64,000 nucleotides of DNA from Scortum barcoo (lineage: Eukaryota; Chordata; Actinopteri; Centrarchiformes; Terapontidae): contig CM041541.1 in NCBI GenBank assembly GCA_023238725.1, positions 8,032,884 through 8,096,883 of the forward strand. The letters are read 5' to 3'. This document shows positions 35,201 to 46,900 of this stretch, in pieces. Positions within the stretch are counted from its first letter, which is position 1, and each line of letters begins with the position of its first letter. The notes beneath the pieces are model-generated. The model was not told the origin of the DNA. It was given only the letters and a program-made list of their open reading frames with translations, and did no database searches. Made by a program: the position numbers and the translations under genes.

Positions 35201-38200
35201 TAACGTATAAACTGATCACACTTTCATACTAGGTGCAAATGGGGCCTTGCAGTTCATGGTTAATAATTCATATATGCCACTTACCCTCATACACCCAGTC
35301 CGGGATCCCATTCAAAATCAGATTCCCCTCGCCATTGAAAGTGACTTGCTTTGGAGTTGACCCAGGGCTGGTCTTTATGTACACATTATTTTCCCAAACA
35401 TAGGCCTGACAATACAATAAAAACACAAATATTTAAGATCAGAAAATACCCTTTTTGCTGTTCTCAAGTGTTTGAGAAGGCTGCCCTTTATCATCTTATC
35501 GATCAGCCACTTCAAAGCCCAACAGTCGCTCAGAGCTTTGGACACTTAGCCAATCATTTATCTGCCCAGGCTTACCAGCTTGTTCCCTTCAGGAGCCCAG
35601 GCGAAGTACTGGACTTTTTCAGGAATGCCAGCAGAAGTTACAAATGCACTGAAATGAAATGAAAGAAAAATGCTTTACCTATCTTGCCAGTATGCTCTAC
35701 AACTGCTGTACTATCATTGTATTTTAAAAGGAATATGCTAAAATACTCTACATTGCATGCATAACATGGAAACTTTTAACTGGAGTGCATTGCATCATGA
35801 TAATTGCATAAATCTTACTGTCCACATGCAGCCAAAAACTTCTTGTAGTTGTAAAAATAAAGTAGTGAAAAATCATAGTTAGGTTACTTACTTTGTTTCC
35901 CGGTCATAAAGTGAATATGAAGCTGTAAATGAATGCCTCCACAGCTAAAGGGACAAAAAACACTGTTGTTTGGTCACTTTAAATATGCAAGAGATTAATG
36001 TGAATAAAAAAAAATGTACCTTAACGTAGTTGCTCATTAATGCCACATATCTGCGGTCAGCAGACACCTGGTAGTCATATGCATTTTTTTGGTCCTATAT
36101 AGGAAAAAAAGAAAAGAAGCTGTATGTTTTTCAGACCCCCTGCCCGCGATTGTTTAGATGGGTATGTAGTTTTCATGCTGATATCATGTGGTTTATGTTG
36201 CTCACACAAAGGAAGCAAACAGATGCGCATGAGGACGATGACTTACAAATACATCTTTACTCAAGAAATCTGTGATGTCTCCCGTGATCACATCGTAGAG
36301 GGTGACTGCACCCTGGGACTTGTGTAGATACTCTTTATCTGTGGAGGAAGATGAGAAGATGAGAAAAATGAATGTAAAATAGAACAGAGGACAAGTAGAC
36401 AGTTAATGCAGTTAAGTAGCTAATGTTCAGTTTATACCATTTGAAACCATATTATGCAAACTGCGAATGTTTTATTTTCTCACTTGGAACAGTAGTGGAG
36501 CCTCGTTCTGGTATGCTCCAGTAGCACTACTCCCATATATTTGTACTGTACATGTTGCAATATGAATTTCCCAATTTCCTTTTCTCAAAGTGGAAATCAG
36601 ACAGCTTACAAGGAGGATGTCAGTTAAGAAGGTGGAGCTTCAGTGTGTTTCACACGCATTCACACTTTCCAATTGTGATGGGATCACCCAAGACACATGT
36701 CAGTGTCAGGTCTGAACAGGACCTAAGTTAAGGCTTGAGACTGAACACTTTCACCAGGAAGACTGTGTGAAAGATGTAGGCATTCAGGAGGCAGTGAGGG
36801 TCTGATGAAAGAATTGCACTGTGGGAATTGTAGGATCCAGCATTTTGTGAGATACGGCAGCAAGGACTTTGACCATGCTTCTCTTTGTGTCTCTTAAATC
36901 AATGTCATAAGTGTTCATCCTCTGGTAACCTCACCTGTCTGTGCAAAATTGTGTGCCAGTCCATCCACCAGATATTTTAGATGAAATTAAAAACCTTTAA
37001 TCTGCCCCCAATCTGCCAAAATATCTGGAAGTGTGAAATGTCTCTAGGGAATTTTTTTTTCCAACAATATCTTTATTGAATTTTCCAAATTTAGAAAATA
37101 AGACAAAACAAAAGGTCAGCAAAGTGACGTACATGAGGTAGTGTGTTAACATACAGGTCCTTGTAAGACAGGGACATTCAATGAAACGGAAAAATTCAAA
37201 CCCTACATTATGTTTTGTCTTTGGGGAAATTAATGGTGATTTTGGACCAAAGTGCTGGCTAAATACTGAAAAAATATTTCCATGTAAACACCTCACACAT
37301 GAATACACATCCTTGTATGAGGGGAGCAATCTGAGTGAATTAGTAACCAGAACAGAAAAGAACATTGCCGCAGACAGATAATAAAGCAACCTCAATGACA
37401 CATTTACAGTTTAGAGGCCAGTATACACCTGGCTGTAATCATGTTGCACTTCCCTTTTTTTTCTTCACAGGTTTAATCATCATGATAAACTGTCTCCCAC
37501 CTGAGATCCACCTCATGCTGTAGGACTTTGGTTTCAGTGTGCTGTTGAAGACATCCTCCAGGCTGAAAGACCTGACGTTGGGGGCCTTCTCCTCTGAAAC
37601 ATACGTCAGAAAAGAGTGGTGATGCGGAGGTCGCAGGTCACAGATATGATATCATACAGACACATCACCATGATCATCATCATAAAAGGTCAGTGCTGTA
37701 AAGGCTGAAACTGATAATGAAGTTGAATTTTTCCTACGTCAGCGTGCGTGTGTGTGTGTTGGGGAGGGGGGGGGGGTTAATTATTTAAATTGTCATAGAG
37801 TGCACTTAGTGTGTATGAAGCCATTTAAAGGCATGCACGTGTTGTATCGGAGAAACTAAACTGTATTTTTTCCTATGTGGTCTGTTTTAAGCGATACATT
37901 TAAGTAGATCATTTCCATTAAGACATAATCATCTTATTTTCCTACATGAGAACATAAATAGTCAGTTGAATCGCTTCACATTTCACTCCAGAGTTCTGAA
38001 GCTGTGCCATTTTATCGGCGGGTCCAAATGGACCGTGCGTAATGACGCGTGCGTAATGTGCTTTCTGTCAGACGCGCCGGAGCACAGATGAGACCCCCGG
38101 TGCCAACGAGTGAATCGTTCAAAAGCAAAGACTCACCTTTCAGATAAATGGCCGTGGGCACCGCGATCAGCACGACGACGACCACGACCCCAAAGACTCC

Positions 38201-38231
38201 GAGGAGCACTTTGCGCTTTGGCGATGGAGAC
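29215..38231 (-). CDS. dpp4: Dipeptidyl peptidase 4/FAP-family membrane serine protease, frameshifted in exon 16
   Basis: Type II membrane prolyl peptidase. Exons numbered as in DPP4, from exon 2 (high to low): 38231-38137 (transmembrane, KVLLGVFGVVVV...), 37593-37501, 36338-36247, 36094-36020, 35944-35892, 35648-35576, 35405-35285, 34763-34609, 34494-34397, 34292-34163, 33278-33240, 32926-32828, 32652-32582, 32344-32291, 32213-32097, 31984-31937, 31855-31757, 31400-31331, 31232-31038, 30790-30736, 30569-30470, 30384-30326, 30238-30166, 29511-29438, 29307-29215. Present: WRHSFTASY Arg, YEEEMF glutamates, YAGPCSQKAD, GWSYGGY serine, YYDSIYTERY, GTADDN aspartate, DKDHGL histidine. Asp where FAP has Ala favours DPP4 chemistry, though the position beside gca is that of FAP. 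Exon 16 is 117 bp where 113 would keep phase, giving a premature TAA. Start-codon exon not found. Either a recent null allele or an assembly error. Confidence 0.85.
31590..31720. repeat. Diverged teleost repeat (aagtacttagttactttcc type)
   Basis: gtggtggagtaaagtatatt, cagtggagtataagtgtaac and gtactgtactt-like words ending in aatgtacttagttactttcc resemble the repeat seen at 41267-41420 in reverse. Lies in the DPP4-like intron between exons 18 and 19. Confidence 0.4.
32131..32213 (-). other. dpp4: Frameshift site in exon 16 of the DPP4-like gene
   Basis: On the plus strand tcagtcag at 32181-32188 is a TCAG tandem pair (CTGACTGA on the gene strand). Before it the gene frame reads G-S-E-C-L-T; after it the homologous C-T-L-R-G-E-N-C-L-Y-N is one frame away, matching the CLxCxLxxExC cysteine motif of DPP4/FAP. 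As given, translation meets TAA within about 15 codons. In-frame cryptic acceptor ttcag at 32132-32136 could skip the lesion. Confidence 0.85.
33690..33910. repeat. Teleost interspersed repeat copy
   Basis: gtggccccccactttggtcc plus agattgaat at one end and the reverse complement of gtggtgttttgagctaaatg at the other match the family at 28285-28680. It lies in the DPP4-like intron between exons 11 and 12. Confidence 0.5.
37050..37400 (-). repeat. Possible retroposed 3' end in a DPP4-like intron
   Basis: On the minus strand the segment ends ttcaataaagatattgttgg followed by a run of A, the look of a poly(A)-tailed retrocopy. A 134-codon open frame precedes it on the same strand without recognisable homology. 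Boundaries and source unknown. Confidence 0.25.
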
Positions 38232-40384
38232 CTGTTAAGAAGTGAGCGGCGGACACAAGTCAGGAAAAAAAAGCTCCAAAAAAAAAAAAAAAAAAAAAAT
38301 CCCTGTGAAGCAACATAACATCAACATGTGAGTACTGAGAAACCACCACCGACCATTGCTTCTGCGCTTAGGTGAAGTGTAAACCCAGAATGCGTCCAAA
38401 TCACAACTCCATCGATCCGGCCGGCCACACGCGCGGAGAGCACCGAAGTTGTGCGAGACTCCGGCTTTGCAGTTAAATATTATCTCAGGCGAAGTTACAA
38501 AGGTGGGACAATAAATACCCAGCGGAGTAAAGTTCGTCAGGTTTGGCAGTTCCCGCGTTTTGAGGGAGCGTGCGAGCTGCTCGTCAGTCGGGCTGTTCCC
38601 CAGACTGCCCAAAACACTCGCAGCTCATTCATTCATACCTCGGAGCAGCTCGCCTCCATCTCCCTGAGAATATGACAGCTTTTTTACACACTTTGCGTGC
38701 ACATGACAATCATTACCCTGCTTGCAAACTTGTTTAGAACCACGACATGCACATTATCTGCAGCTCACATGGACTGTAGGCTGTATGCTTATGCAAATGC
38801 ATGGGTCCCGTTTGACCAGAAGTTAGCCTGTTCATTGACTGAATAGTGTGAAACCATAATGGTGTGGCAGCAAAGTGATCACCCCCATTTATGACACATC
38901 CAGCTGATCCAAGGGAAATAAAGTTTTCAATTTACAAGATATAAACACATTTTTAGGCTTCTATATTATACAGATGTGTGAAATGCATCTGATATACAAA
39001 ATATTAAGGATGTTCAAGTTATATACTAAAAAAAAAAACATCCAGCTGTCAGGTTCAGTGTCTACTAACACCTCAGGAACGACGTTCAGAAGGTAGTAGC
39101 ACAATGGGAGCTCCAACACCAGAGTCCCATTTGGTCATTTGGTCATTTAAAGCCAAAAGGTGGATGTAAATATTATTAGACTCAACAGTTATAGGCCAAA
39201 ATCCACCAGTGTGTATTGCTGGCAGAGAGGACAACAATTCTTAGAAAGCATATTTTAGTAGTAGCATGCAGGGAAACGGCGGACAAACAACTGAATTTAA
39301 ATTAACATCAACATTTTTTATTTTATTATCTCTTTTTCTCTCTCTTATAACTGCAGATACTTGCCACCTTCTGCTATACACTGACAAGTGAGTACATTTT
39401 CTGTCGTTTCTCCACGTTTCTGACTCCTCGTGTCCTGTATTAGGCAACATTCAGGCATGTAGTAGTCCGCCACTGCCTCACATGACTTCACATGACTGTT
39501 GGACGACTGACAACACAACAGCTGTAGTCTATAGCTGGGATGAAGGCTAATAAAGCGACGGTCATAAATGCTACTCAATGCACACGCAGTATTTGCATAA
39601 TCATTAATAGCCTTCCTGTTTCTGTGTAGCTCCTGAAGAATGGAGAAGGATGGAGAATTTATGTGGTTGTGGTGAAAACTTTCATGTTTTGTAGGAATAA
39701 TACATGTATTCCATTTATATTTTTGGACAGAGGCACAGTGTCCAAACACACTTCAGAGCAGGGGGAAAATAAAGGTCAAGTCCTCCTCTCTGTACATACT
39801 GGAAGTGCTGACTGGTCCCAGTAAATGCTAAAAGCCTGTCAGCTAAAAGCTTAACAAATATAAAGCTGTGCCTTTATGAGGAATAGACATCATATTCTGC
39901 ACTTGTTCCTCCCACACCGGACATCCTCAGCAAACAAACAGACAGTGGATGTCTTCTCTAATGCAGCATGGCTTGTTTGAAGAGCGTCACTTCAGAGATG
40001 CCTCCATTTAACTCACACTTAGCGCGACTAAAATTGTTTATAGGTGTCACTTTGAACACATTTGATCTTATTGGGCAGATATCGTGTTGGTGTGTCAAGA
40101 TGGAGGGAGAGAGAGGAAACAGATAGGGTGAAGGAAAAAGGAAACAACAGCATTAGAGAAGGAGCTCTGAATGGTCATTTAAATGGTGTACAATTCTTTC
40201 TTAGTGATGTATTTCTGGTATATAGAATCATAAATGTTAAATAAAATAATAAAAATGATAAATAAGGTTACACTATGGTAACATTTTTAACTTTGCCATA
40301 CAATGCCTTAACCTGTAAATCAATATTTTTGTTATCAAGACTCAACAAAGCGCGTCAAGTATGGGCTTAGGCTGAAAAAATGAA

Positions 40385-40690
40385 CAAACTAAGGCTACAA
40401 CTAATAATTATTGTTTAGTTATTGTTTAACCCACAAATAATTTTCTATGTAAAAACTCAAAAAGACCAAGTGACGTCTTAAAATATTTTGTTTTGTCTGA
40501 AGCAACATTTAGACCTTCAAAGATCTCCATATAAAATAATATAAAACACAATAAAAAACAGCAAAATCTTCACACTTCAGAAGCTGGAACAACCAGATAT
40601 TTGAGTTTATTCTTGACAAAACGACTGAAACAACTAATCGATTATTAAAAAATATAAAAAAGTTGTTGATTGACTAATCTTTCAAGTGGA
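40385..40690. repeat. AT-rich teleost interspersed repeat
   Basis: ggctacaactaataattatt, ccaagtgacgtcttaaaata plus ttttgttttgtctg, and cgactgaaacaactaatcga with ttattaaaa occur in the order of an abundant teleost repeat whose ends carry aatcgatta words. Confidence 0.6.
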
Positions 40691-41266
40691 GCAGTGGGAA
40701 AAAGATCATATTCCAAATGCTTCAGTGATTTTCCTCATGCACTCTAAGTTAGACGTCGCACTGATCTAACAGAGCTGACGTTTAGTGTATAGTCATTTGT
40801 TACAGCCATGGCACATCATACTGTTTATATCCTGCGATTGATGCCGCATATTTACACTTGAGGGAATTAGACTGTAACTAGGTCCTCTCGGGAAAATGTC
40901 CAGTGTTTATTCAGGGAGGGATAAACAGGGATGCTTGGTTTTGATTTCAGCAGATGTGATGCAAGTGTCAGAAGTATAATTGCATTCTTGGCACGAGGCT
41001 GACTCGCGTTTGAGTTTGGAAGTTATTGTTTGGAGAGCTGAGAGGGAATCGCTGGTGTTAGAAATGGGTCAGTGAAGCTTCTATTAACATCCTCATAGCT
41101 CTGTGTGTATCAGCTTAAAGTAGCGTAGCAGCAGCTGACCTCAACGCTGTCTCTACCTCAGAACAAAGACACTCTACTACTGTTTCTACTGCTGTTTTAA
41201 ACACGTGTGTGTCAGTTTGAAGATATGCCACTGAAGAAGAAGAGGACAGGATATACGACACGCAAT

Positions 41267-41420
41267 GTCAGTGGTGGAAAGTAACTAAGTACATTTATTT
41301 TATGCTGCTTCATTCTACTCCATTACATTTATTTCACAGCTTTAGTTAGCAGGTTAAGATTCTACTTTCAAAAAACATAAAAGAAAAGAAGAACAAACTT
41401 AGTTCTGCTACACTAATTTA
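41267..41420 (+). repeat. Teleost interspersed repeat (GTGGAAAGTAACTAAGTACATTTA type)
   Basis: cagtggtggaaagtaactaa then gtacatttattttatgctgc, ttcattctactccattacat and ttcacagctttagttagcag match a very common teleost repeat end to end, decaying after about 41380. Confidence 0.65.
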
Positions 41421-43290
41421 TTTTTTTATTTTTATTTTTATTTTTATGGCTGTAAAAAGGGGAAAGTGTTCGATGTATGTTGATAGTGACAGTGTGTTTT
41501 TCAGATATTCTGAAAAGACTTGTACGAAAACAAAATAGAAGTAACAAAAGCGATAATAAAGATTGCGACATTAACACAAATAATGTATTTGTATTAGTAC
41601 AATTCAAAGTACAACTAGCGTGCTAAACAGATGAATGAATAAATGGATACAAGATAAATTAAATAAAACAGATAAATAAATAATATTGATAATTAAAAAA
41701 TGAGAATAACATAACACAATTAAAAGGTTAATAACCCTTGCCTGTCTTGTTTAGAGGAAAGTGTAAATTTCATCGGTTGAAGCTGAGTATTTGAGACATA
41801 GTTTTTTGTTTTTTAAAACATCCCAATAGGTGTTACACTCATTTATATTCATTTTTTCACTTATTTCTTCTTTTTGTGAAATAATTTAAGATGGGTTAAT
41901 CTCATTTTGATGAGATTTGTTCCAAATCTGCCAGAGACCTACTGTCAGACAACAGAATGTATGTTTGGTACATTTTAGAGAACAATACGACAGGATGTGT
42001 TTGCTAATGCATCATAGCTTTGACAAGATACGTAGTCCGTGTTTGCAGAAGACACATAGGAATGTAAAGTTGCAGATTTATGTTAAAAAATGTAGAAAAG
42101 GATTACATATAAAACAAACACTTTGTGCTCTCATCATTTCACATCTTCACATTGAAGGCATGTGACTTCCAGTTCCTCATAAAACTACGAAGGTGTTTCA
42201 CAAAAACTTCATTCGTGTACACAAGCTGACACGTTCACATGTTATCAGGAATATTACGACATATTTACCTTCATAGCTGCCAGTGTATGCCCTCATGAAG
42301 CTGCAGCAGTATCACAGACACTCAGCACCATTCACACTTTCACTAATCTGACTGTTGCAGACAGGTTGCAGAGTATGAGTGTTGGCATGCCCCTGTGGTT
42401 AGAAAGCTGACACCTCCCACCACAGATGTTTGGTTAAGTTAGAGACACGAGATCCACCACAGAGCTCGACAGGAAGTTGTGGCATCCTCCCTGCACCTTT
42501 CACCACCCACACGCCCCAAACCTGTTTCCCATGTAACCAAGCATGCTGCTTTCCTGTTAAATTCACAGTGCATTTCCTCTGGGTTTCTATTGAAGGGTGA
42601 AACATGAAGCAACTGTGGCTTTTAGATCTGTGAATTCTCACCTTCATACATTTCTACCACAGATGACTGTCTCTGATAAAGAAACCATGCATGATTTGTG
42701 AGCAAGGTTAGTGAAGCAGACAGCTGGTAGATGAAGACAGGGTAGGACATTCCCTCTGACGTGCAGCTGAAAAATATCAAATTTATTTTATTCTAATTAC
42801 TTTTCTTATTGTGTAAAGTAAAGTATAAGGCATATTTAAAGCACTTTTTGTAATTTGCTTAACCTCAGTTTGATGAGATGAAAGATATTTTGCCCTTAGT
42901 GTATGTAAATAATAGCAAAAGCCTCAAAATCACCATCTAGTGGTGGATTGAAGCCATGCAGGACAGCCAATTATTTGACCTAAACTGAAAAAGCTTTAGA
43001 AATGTTACAGTTACAGTTCCGTGAAAGCAAAAAAATAAAATACTATTTTAGATTAGATGCATTTTACAGGCTACCTGTGCAATTCAAAGGTCACAAATAC
43101 TATTTTCACACTGATAACATCATATAGAAAAAAGACTGGGAATACTTAAATGATACATTGATAAAAATGGGAAAATGGAGACTCTTCATTTAATATCACT
43201 TATGAATTGATCCTTACGCTTTAAATGCCTCATTTTTATATGTTCTTTCTTTCTAGTGGGAGTGGGAGTGGGGGTGGGGGGTGGTATAGT

Positions 43291-43660
43291 ATATAGTAAA
43301 CCTTTGTACATTAGACAGTGGAGTAAAGCTGACATGAACAAGACTTTTTTTTTTAAACATTGGAAACAAATTGTCAGTGTCTAATTAATAAATAAAAATA
43401 AAACCCAATCACAGTTTCAATAATCAGTTTTACGTTCTTTATGAAATGTATTTTTAAATAAATATTTTTATTCCCCCCCCCCCCCCATATTTATTTATTT
43501 TAAATCCTCCACACAGATTAAGATAAAGAAGACTGAAGTGATGCCAGTCAAATTTAAAGTTGCATATTCTCCATTTTTCTTGTTGTTTCCTCTCAGCATT
43601 TAACTGGTAGCCTACACAAAGACATAGGTGATTTCTCTTGTTGTGTGTGTGTGTGTGTGT
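43291..43660 (+). repeat. Direct duplication, copy 1 (upstream of gca)
   Basis: Begins atagtaaacctttgtaca and includes aaacccaatcacagtttca and gttgtttcctctcagcattt plus aactggtagcctacaca before a TG repeat. The same ordered words recur at about 45447-45920 in gca intron 2. The two copies bracket the gca promoter and exons 1-2. Confidence 0.75.
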
Positions 43661-43748
43661 GGGGGGGACTTTGTGTTTTTGGGGAGGGGAGGCTGTCAAA
43701 TTTACGAGGAAGACTTAAAAGCAGCATTTAAAATAAGAAAAGAGTGGT

Positions 43749-43929
43749 GGGCGGGTCTTGTTCTACTCGTGGTCGCTCATTGGCTATTCGCTCTGTCAAT
43801 CGACGTTACTGCAACACGGATGTGACGTAGCAGTGGTCGAGGCTTATCGGAAGTTGAAGCCGCACCACAGTCAGAGTCACAATCACACTTTGAGCTAATT
43901 AAACTTGTGAGTCTGCTCAACTAGTACAA
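43749..43929 (+). promoter_or_regulatory. gca: gca promoter region and 5' UTR
   Basis: Upstream of the ATG at 43930 are a GC box gggcggg (43749-43755), an inverted CCAAT (attgg, 43779-43783) and a CRE-like tgacgtag (43823-43830), without a clear TATA box. This is the pattern of a broadly expressed promoter. The transcription start is probably within 43830-43880. Confidence 0.6.
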
Positions 43930-46900
43930 ATGGCTTATCCAGGCTACGGCGGGGTGAGTAAATTACATATAACCGAGATTTAACGGCGATAAACGGGCTG
44001 CAGTTCATCAGCAGAAGGAGCGAGTCTGGAGCTTATTTTTCAGATTTCCGATAATTACTCACAAGCTGTTTTCTTAAAGGTTTTCATGTCTTCTGTCGCA
44101 AATAGATATCCATGAACACCTGAGCACCTATAGGGGACTTTATTTCAGTTTTCTTAGTAATTTAGGAGTCATATTGGCATCCCCAGTTTATTAGAAATTA
44201 GCTTTTATTGAAGGAGAAATGTCTTCCGGTATGCGAATTCCTCAGTAGTCAACAGTGCTGTAAAAAAACACCTTTAACCTCTTTACTGAGTATGAAGGGA
44301 GGCTTTACATCCAGTGTAAAAAAAGTCATTTAATTAGTTTGATATAATAAAAATCCGTGCGTTTTGCCAGTAAACTTGTTCCAAAATAATTTAATTAAAA
44401 ATAATATTTGTATAATGAAGCTAAAAGTATAATGTTTAAATGTTACATAACTTATACATATATATCAGTGTGTGTATATGTATTTATGTATGTATATAGA
44501 TAGATAGATGGATAGATGGATAAAATAAGGACTACTATTCACAATACCCTCCGTCAAGCCCTAAATCAACCAATAGCAGGCCCCCAAAGGTGAGCGGGTC
44601 AGGACAGCCAATCAGTTTCATTCACACCTTGTCTTAATTTACATTAACCAGCAGGCATTGTAGCTTTCAGTCTTTTAACATACTGACACATTAGGAGGAG
44701 AGCTTACAGACAGTATTTCTCAAACAAATATATAGACCTTTCAGTTTAATTCTAGCTGCTATAGATGTTAAATCAATATATATTATTATATACACATTTT
44801 ATATAAGGTATAAAGCTGTCTTAAAACATCTTGGTGTTGAGAGCAAGTCTGAACACATTGTTAAAATAAGAAGATAAACACAATGTCCTTCTGGAACAAA
44901 GTGTTACTCTAAGCAACTTTATTCACGGTCTCCTCTCTGATTGGTTCTCTGCCTCAGTATGGGGCTCCGATGCCAGGCATGCCGCCTCAGGGGATGCCGC
45001 CCCATGGTATGCCAGGAGGGCCCATGGGAGGCCCCATGCCTGGACACATGGGTGGGCCGATGGGAGGCGCTCCACCCCAGGGAGGGTATCCCTCATATGG
45101 AGGAGGCTTTCCAGGCGCATACGGAGCGCCCTCCCCAGCTGCCAATGATCCAATGTGGGGGTACTTCACAGCCATCGCAGGCCAGGCAAGTGTGGACAAA
45201 GTTCAACTTTTGACTTCTTTTGAATTTTTATAAAAACAGGCTTGCCTTCACTTTTGCTTTTCAAGTTCGGACAAGAACAAAAAGAACTCGCTTTACAGAT
45301 ATTTCATGTTGTCTGACACGGTTCAGTAACTTCATGGTTGAGAAAGAGTGAGGCTCTAACTAAGATCCTAACTTGATTCCACAGCACAAATGATTTTATA
45401 GTGAAAGGTGAATTAAATTTCCATTCTACATTTAAGGCAAATCACAATATAGTAAACCTTTGTACATCAGACAGCAGAGTAGAGCTGATATGAGGAGGTG
45501 TAGAGAGGTTTATTTTTTTACCTTGGAAACAATTTGTCAGTACTAAAATGAAACCCAATCACAGTTTCAGTCGACAGTTTTACGCTGTGGGATGCTTTGC
45601 AAACAGACACTTTGCAGGAAGAGTTGACAGCTTACGAGTGTTGGTCAGAGTGTGGTGGCTTACAGAAAACACTGACTGCTTTAGTAGAGGAGGAAATGCA
45701 AAGTCTAACGCAGTAAAATAATACATACAACATTGTGTCTTGTAATGATTTTTATTCTCACATTTATTTTTAAATCCTTTTTAAATTCATCATCATATTT
45801 AATCATATTTATTTTTGCTTGAAACTTACAGCTTACTTTTCCCTGTTGTTTCCTCTCAGCACTTAACTGGTAGCCTACACAGAGACATGGGTGATTTTTT
45901 CTTGGTGTGTGTGTGTGTGTTTTCCCCTGCTCTCATCACTTCACACTCGACCTGCAGGCCAGTCTCCTCAGAACGTTGTTTATTCCTCTGAGAGTAGTCG
46001 CACATGACTGAGTATCACTTCCTGCTCTGTACAGGATGGTGAGGTCGATGCAGAGGAGCTCCAGAGGTGTCTGACGCAGGCCGGTTTCACTGGCAGCTAC
46101 AATCGTAAGTTCCCATCCACAAAAGAAGATGACTGACTCCTAAACTATACCACTGCTAGGAGTTAGTTTACAGCAGTCAGTTAGATCTAATATAGTTAAG
46201 TGTTTTGTTCTTTAAAGACATGTATGTAAGCTGTATTAATAGCATGCATCAACAAGAGAACAGCTTAGATAGGATCTTATCTTACTCCCTCATTTTTGTA
46301 GCTGGCTTAATGTTTTATGAATTCTTGCTGCTTAACTGGCATTATTTTTATCAATAATGACAAAAAATAACTTGTATTTTAATCACATTTTCTCAGACAA
46401 AGTTGGAGGTCTTAAACACAGACAAAAATGTAAAAAAATCATTATAGTTGTTCATATTAACTGATTCTTATGAAATGCATACTGGGTGTACACATGTGTT
46501 TCACCATACTTGCAACACGCAAGCTTTGTACCAATGCAATCATTTCCTCTCCCTTTAACAATGGATAATGTATGACTTTCACATTTATCTGCAATTTGTG
46601 AAAAATGTTTCACTTGCAATTAGCAGTGGTTACAAATGGATTCAGTGAAATGATTGACTTGCTGCTTTTGCCCTCGGGTGGTTGATTTAGCAGAAGTCCA
46701 CTTTAATTTTTAGAGAATTAGAGCATCAATTTACACAGCGACGGGAATTCCCTTGAGGGGAAGTGAACAAGGAATCGTTAAACCACGATTAAAAACGCAC
46801 CGAGTGTGTGTACAGTGATTGGTTGACACTGTCAGTGAATGTGAAATAAAATGTTGATCAATATACAGGAGTTTTGTGAAATATCTAAATATGTGTCACA

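Larger units (their letters stand above)
38232..43748. other. Intergenic DNA between the DPP4-like gene and gca
   Basis: About 5.5 kb without a recognised gene. The first 450 bp (to about 38680) is GC-rich and probably carries the DPP4-like promoter and first exon, which I could not define. Human has IFIH1 in this interval; no helicase or CARD motifs were seen here. Contains a poly(A) run (38279-38299), repeat copies at about 40385-40690 and 41267-41420, and the first copy of a direct duplication (about 43291-43660) that includes a G-run and TG repeat. Confidence 0.6.

Noticed and set aside
38639..38659. ATG with a strong donor as first exon of the DPP4-like gene
   Set aside because: Ends in phase 0, whereas the transmembrane exon needs two preceding bases; joining gives the wrong frame.
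38700..43700. Search for IFIH1 exons, expected from human synteny
   Set aside because: No CARD, DEAD-box helicase or RIG-I C-terminal motifs seen in any frame.
44923..45199. Minus-strand frames over the Gly/Pro/Met-rich gca exon
   Set aside because: Shadow of the low-complexity coding sequence on the other strand.
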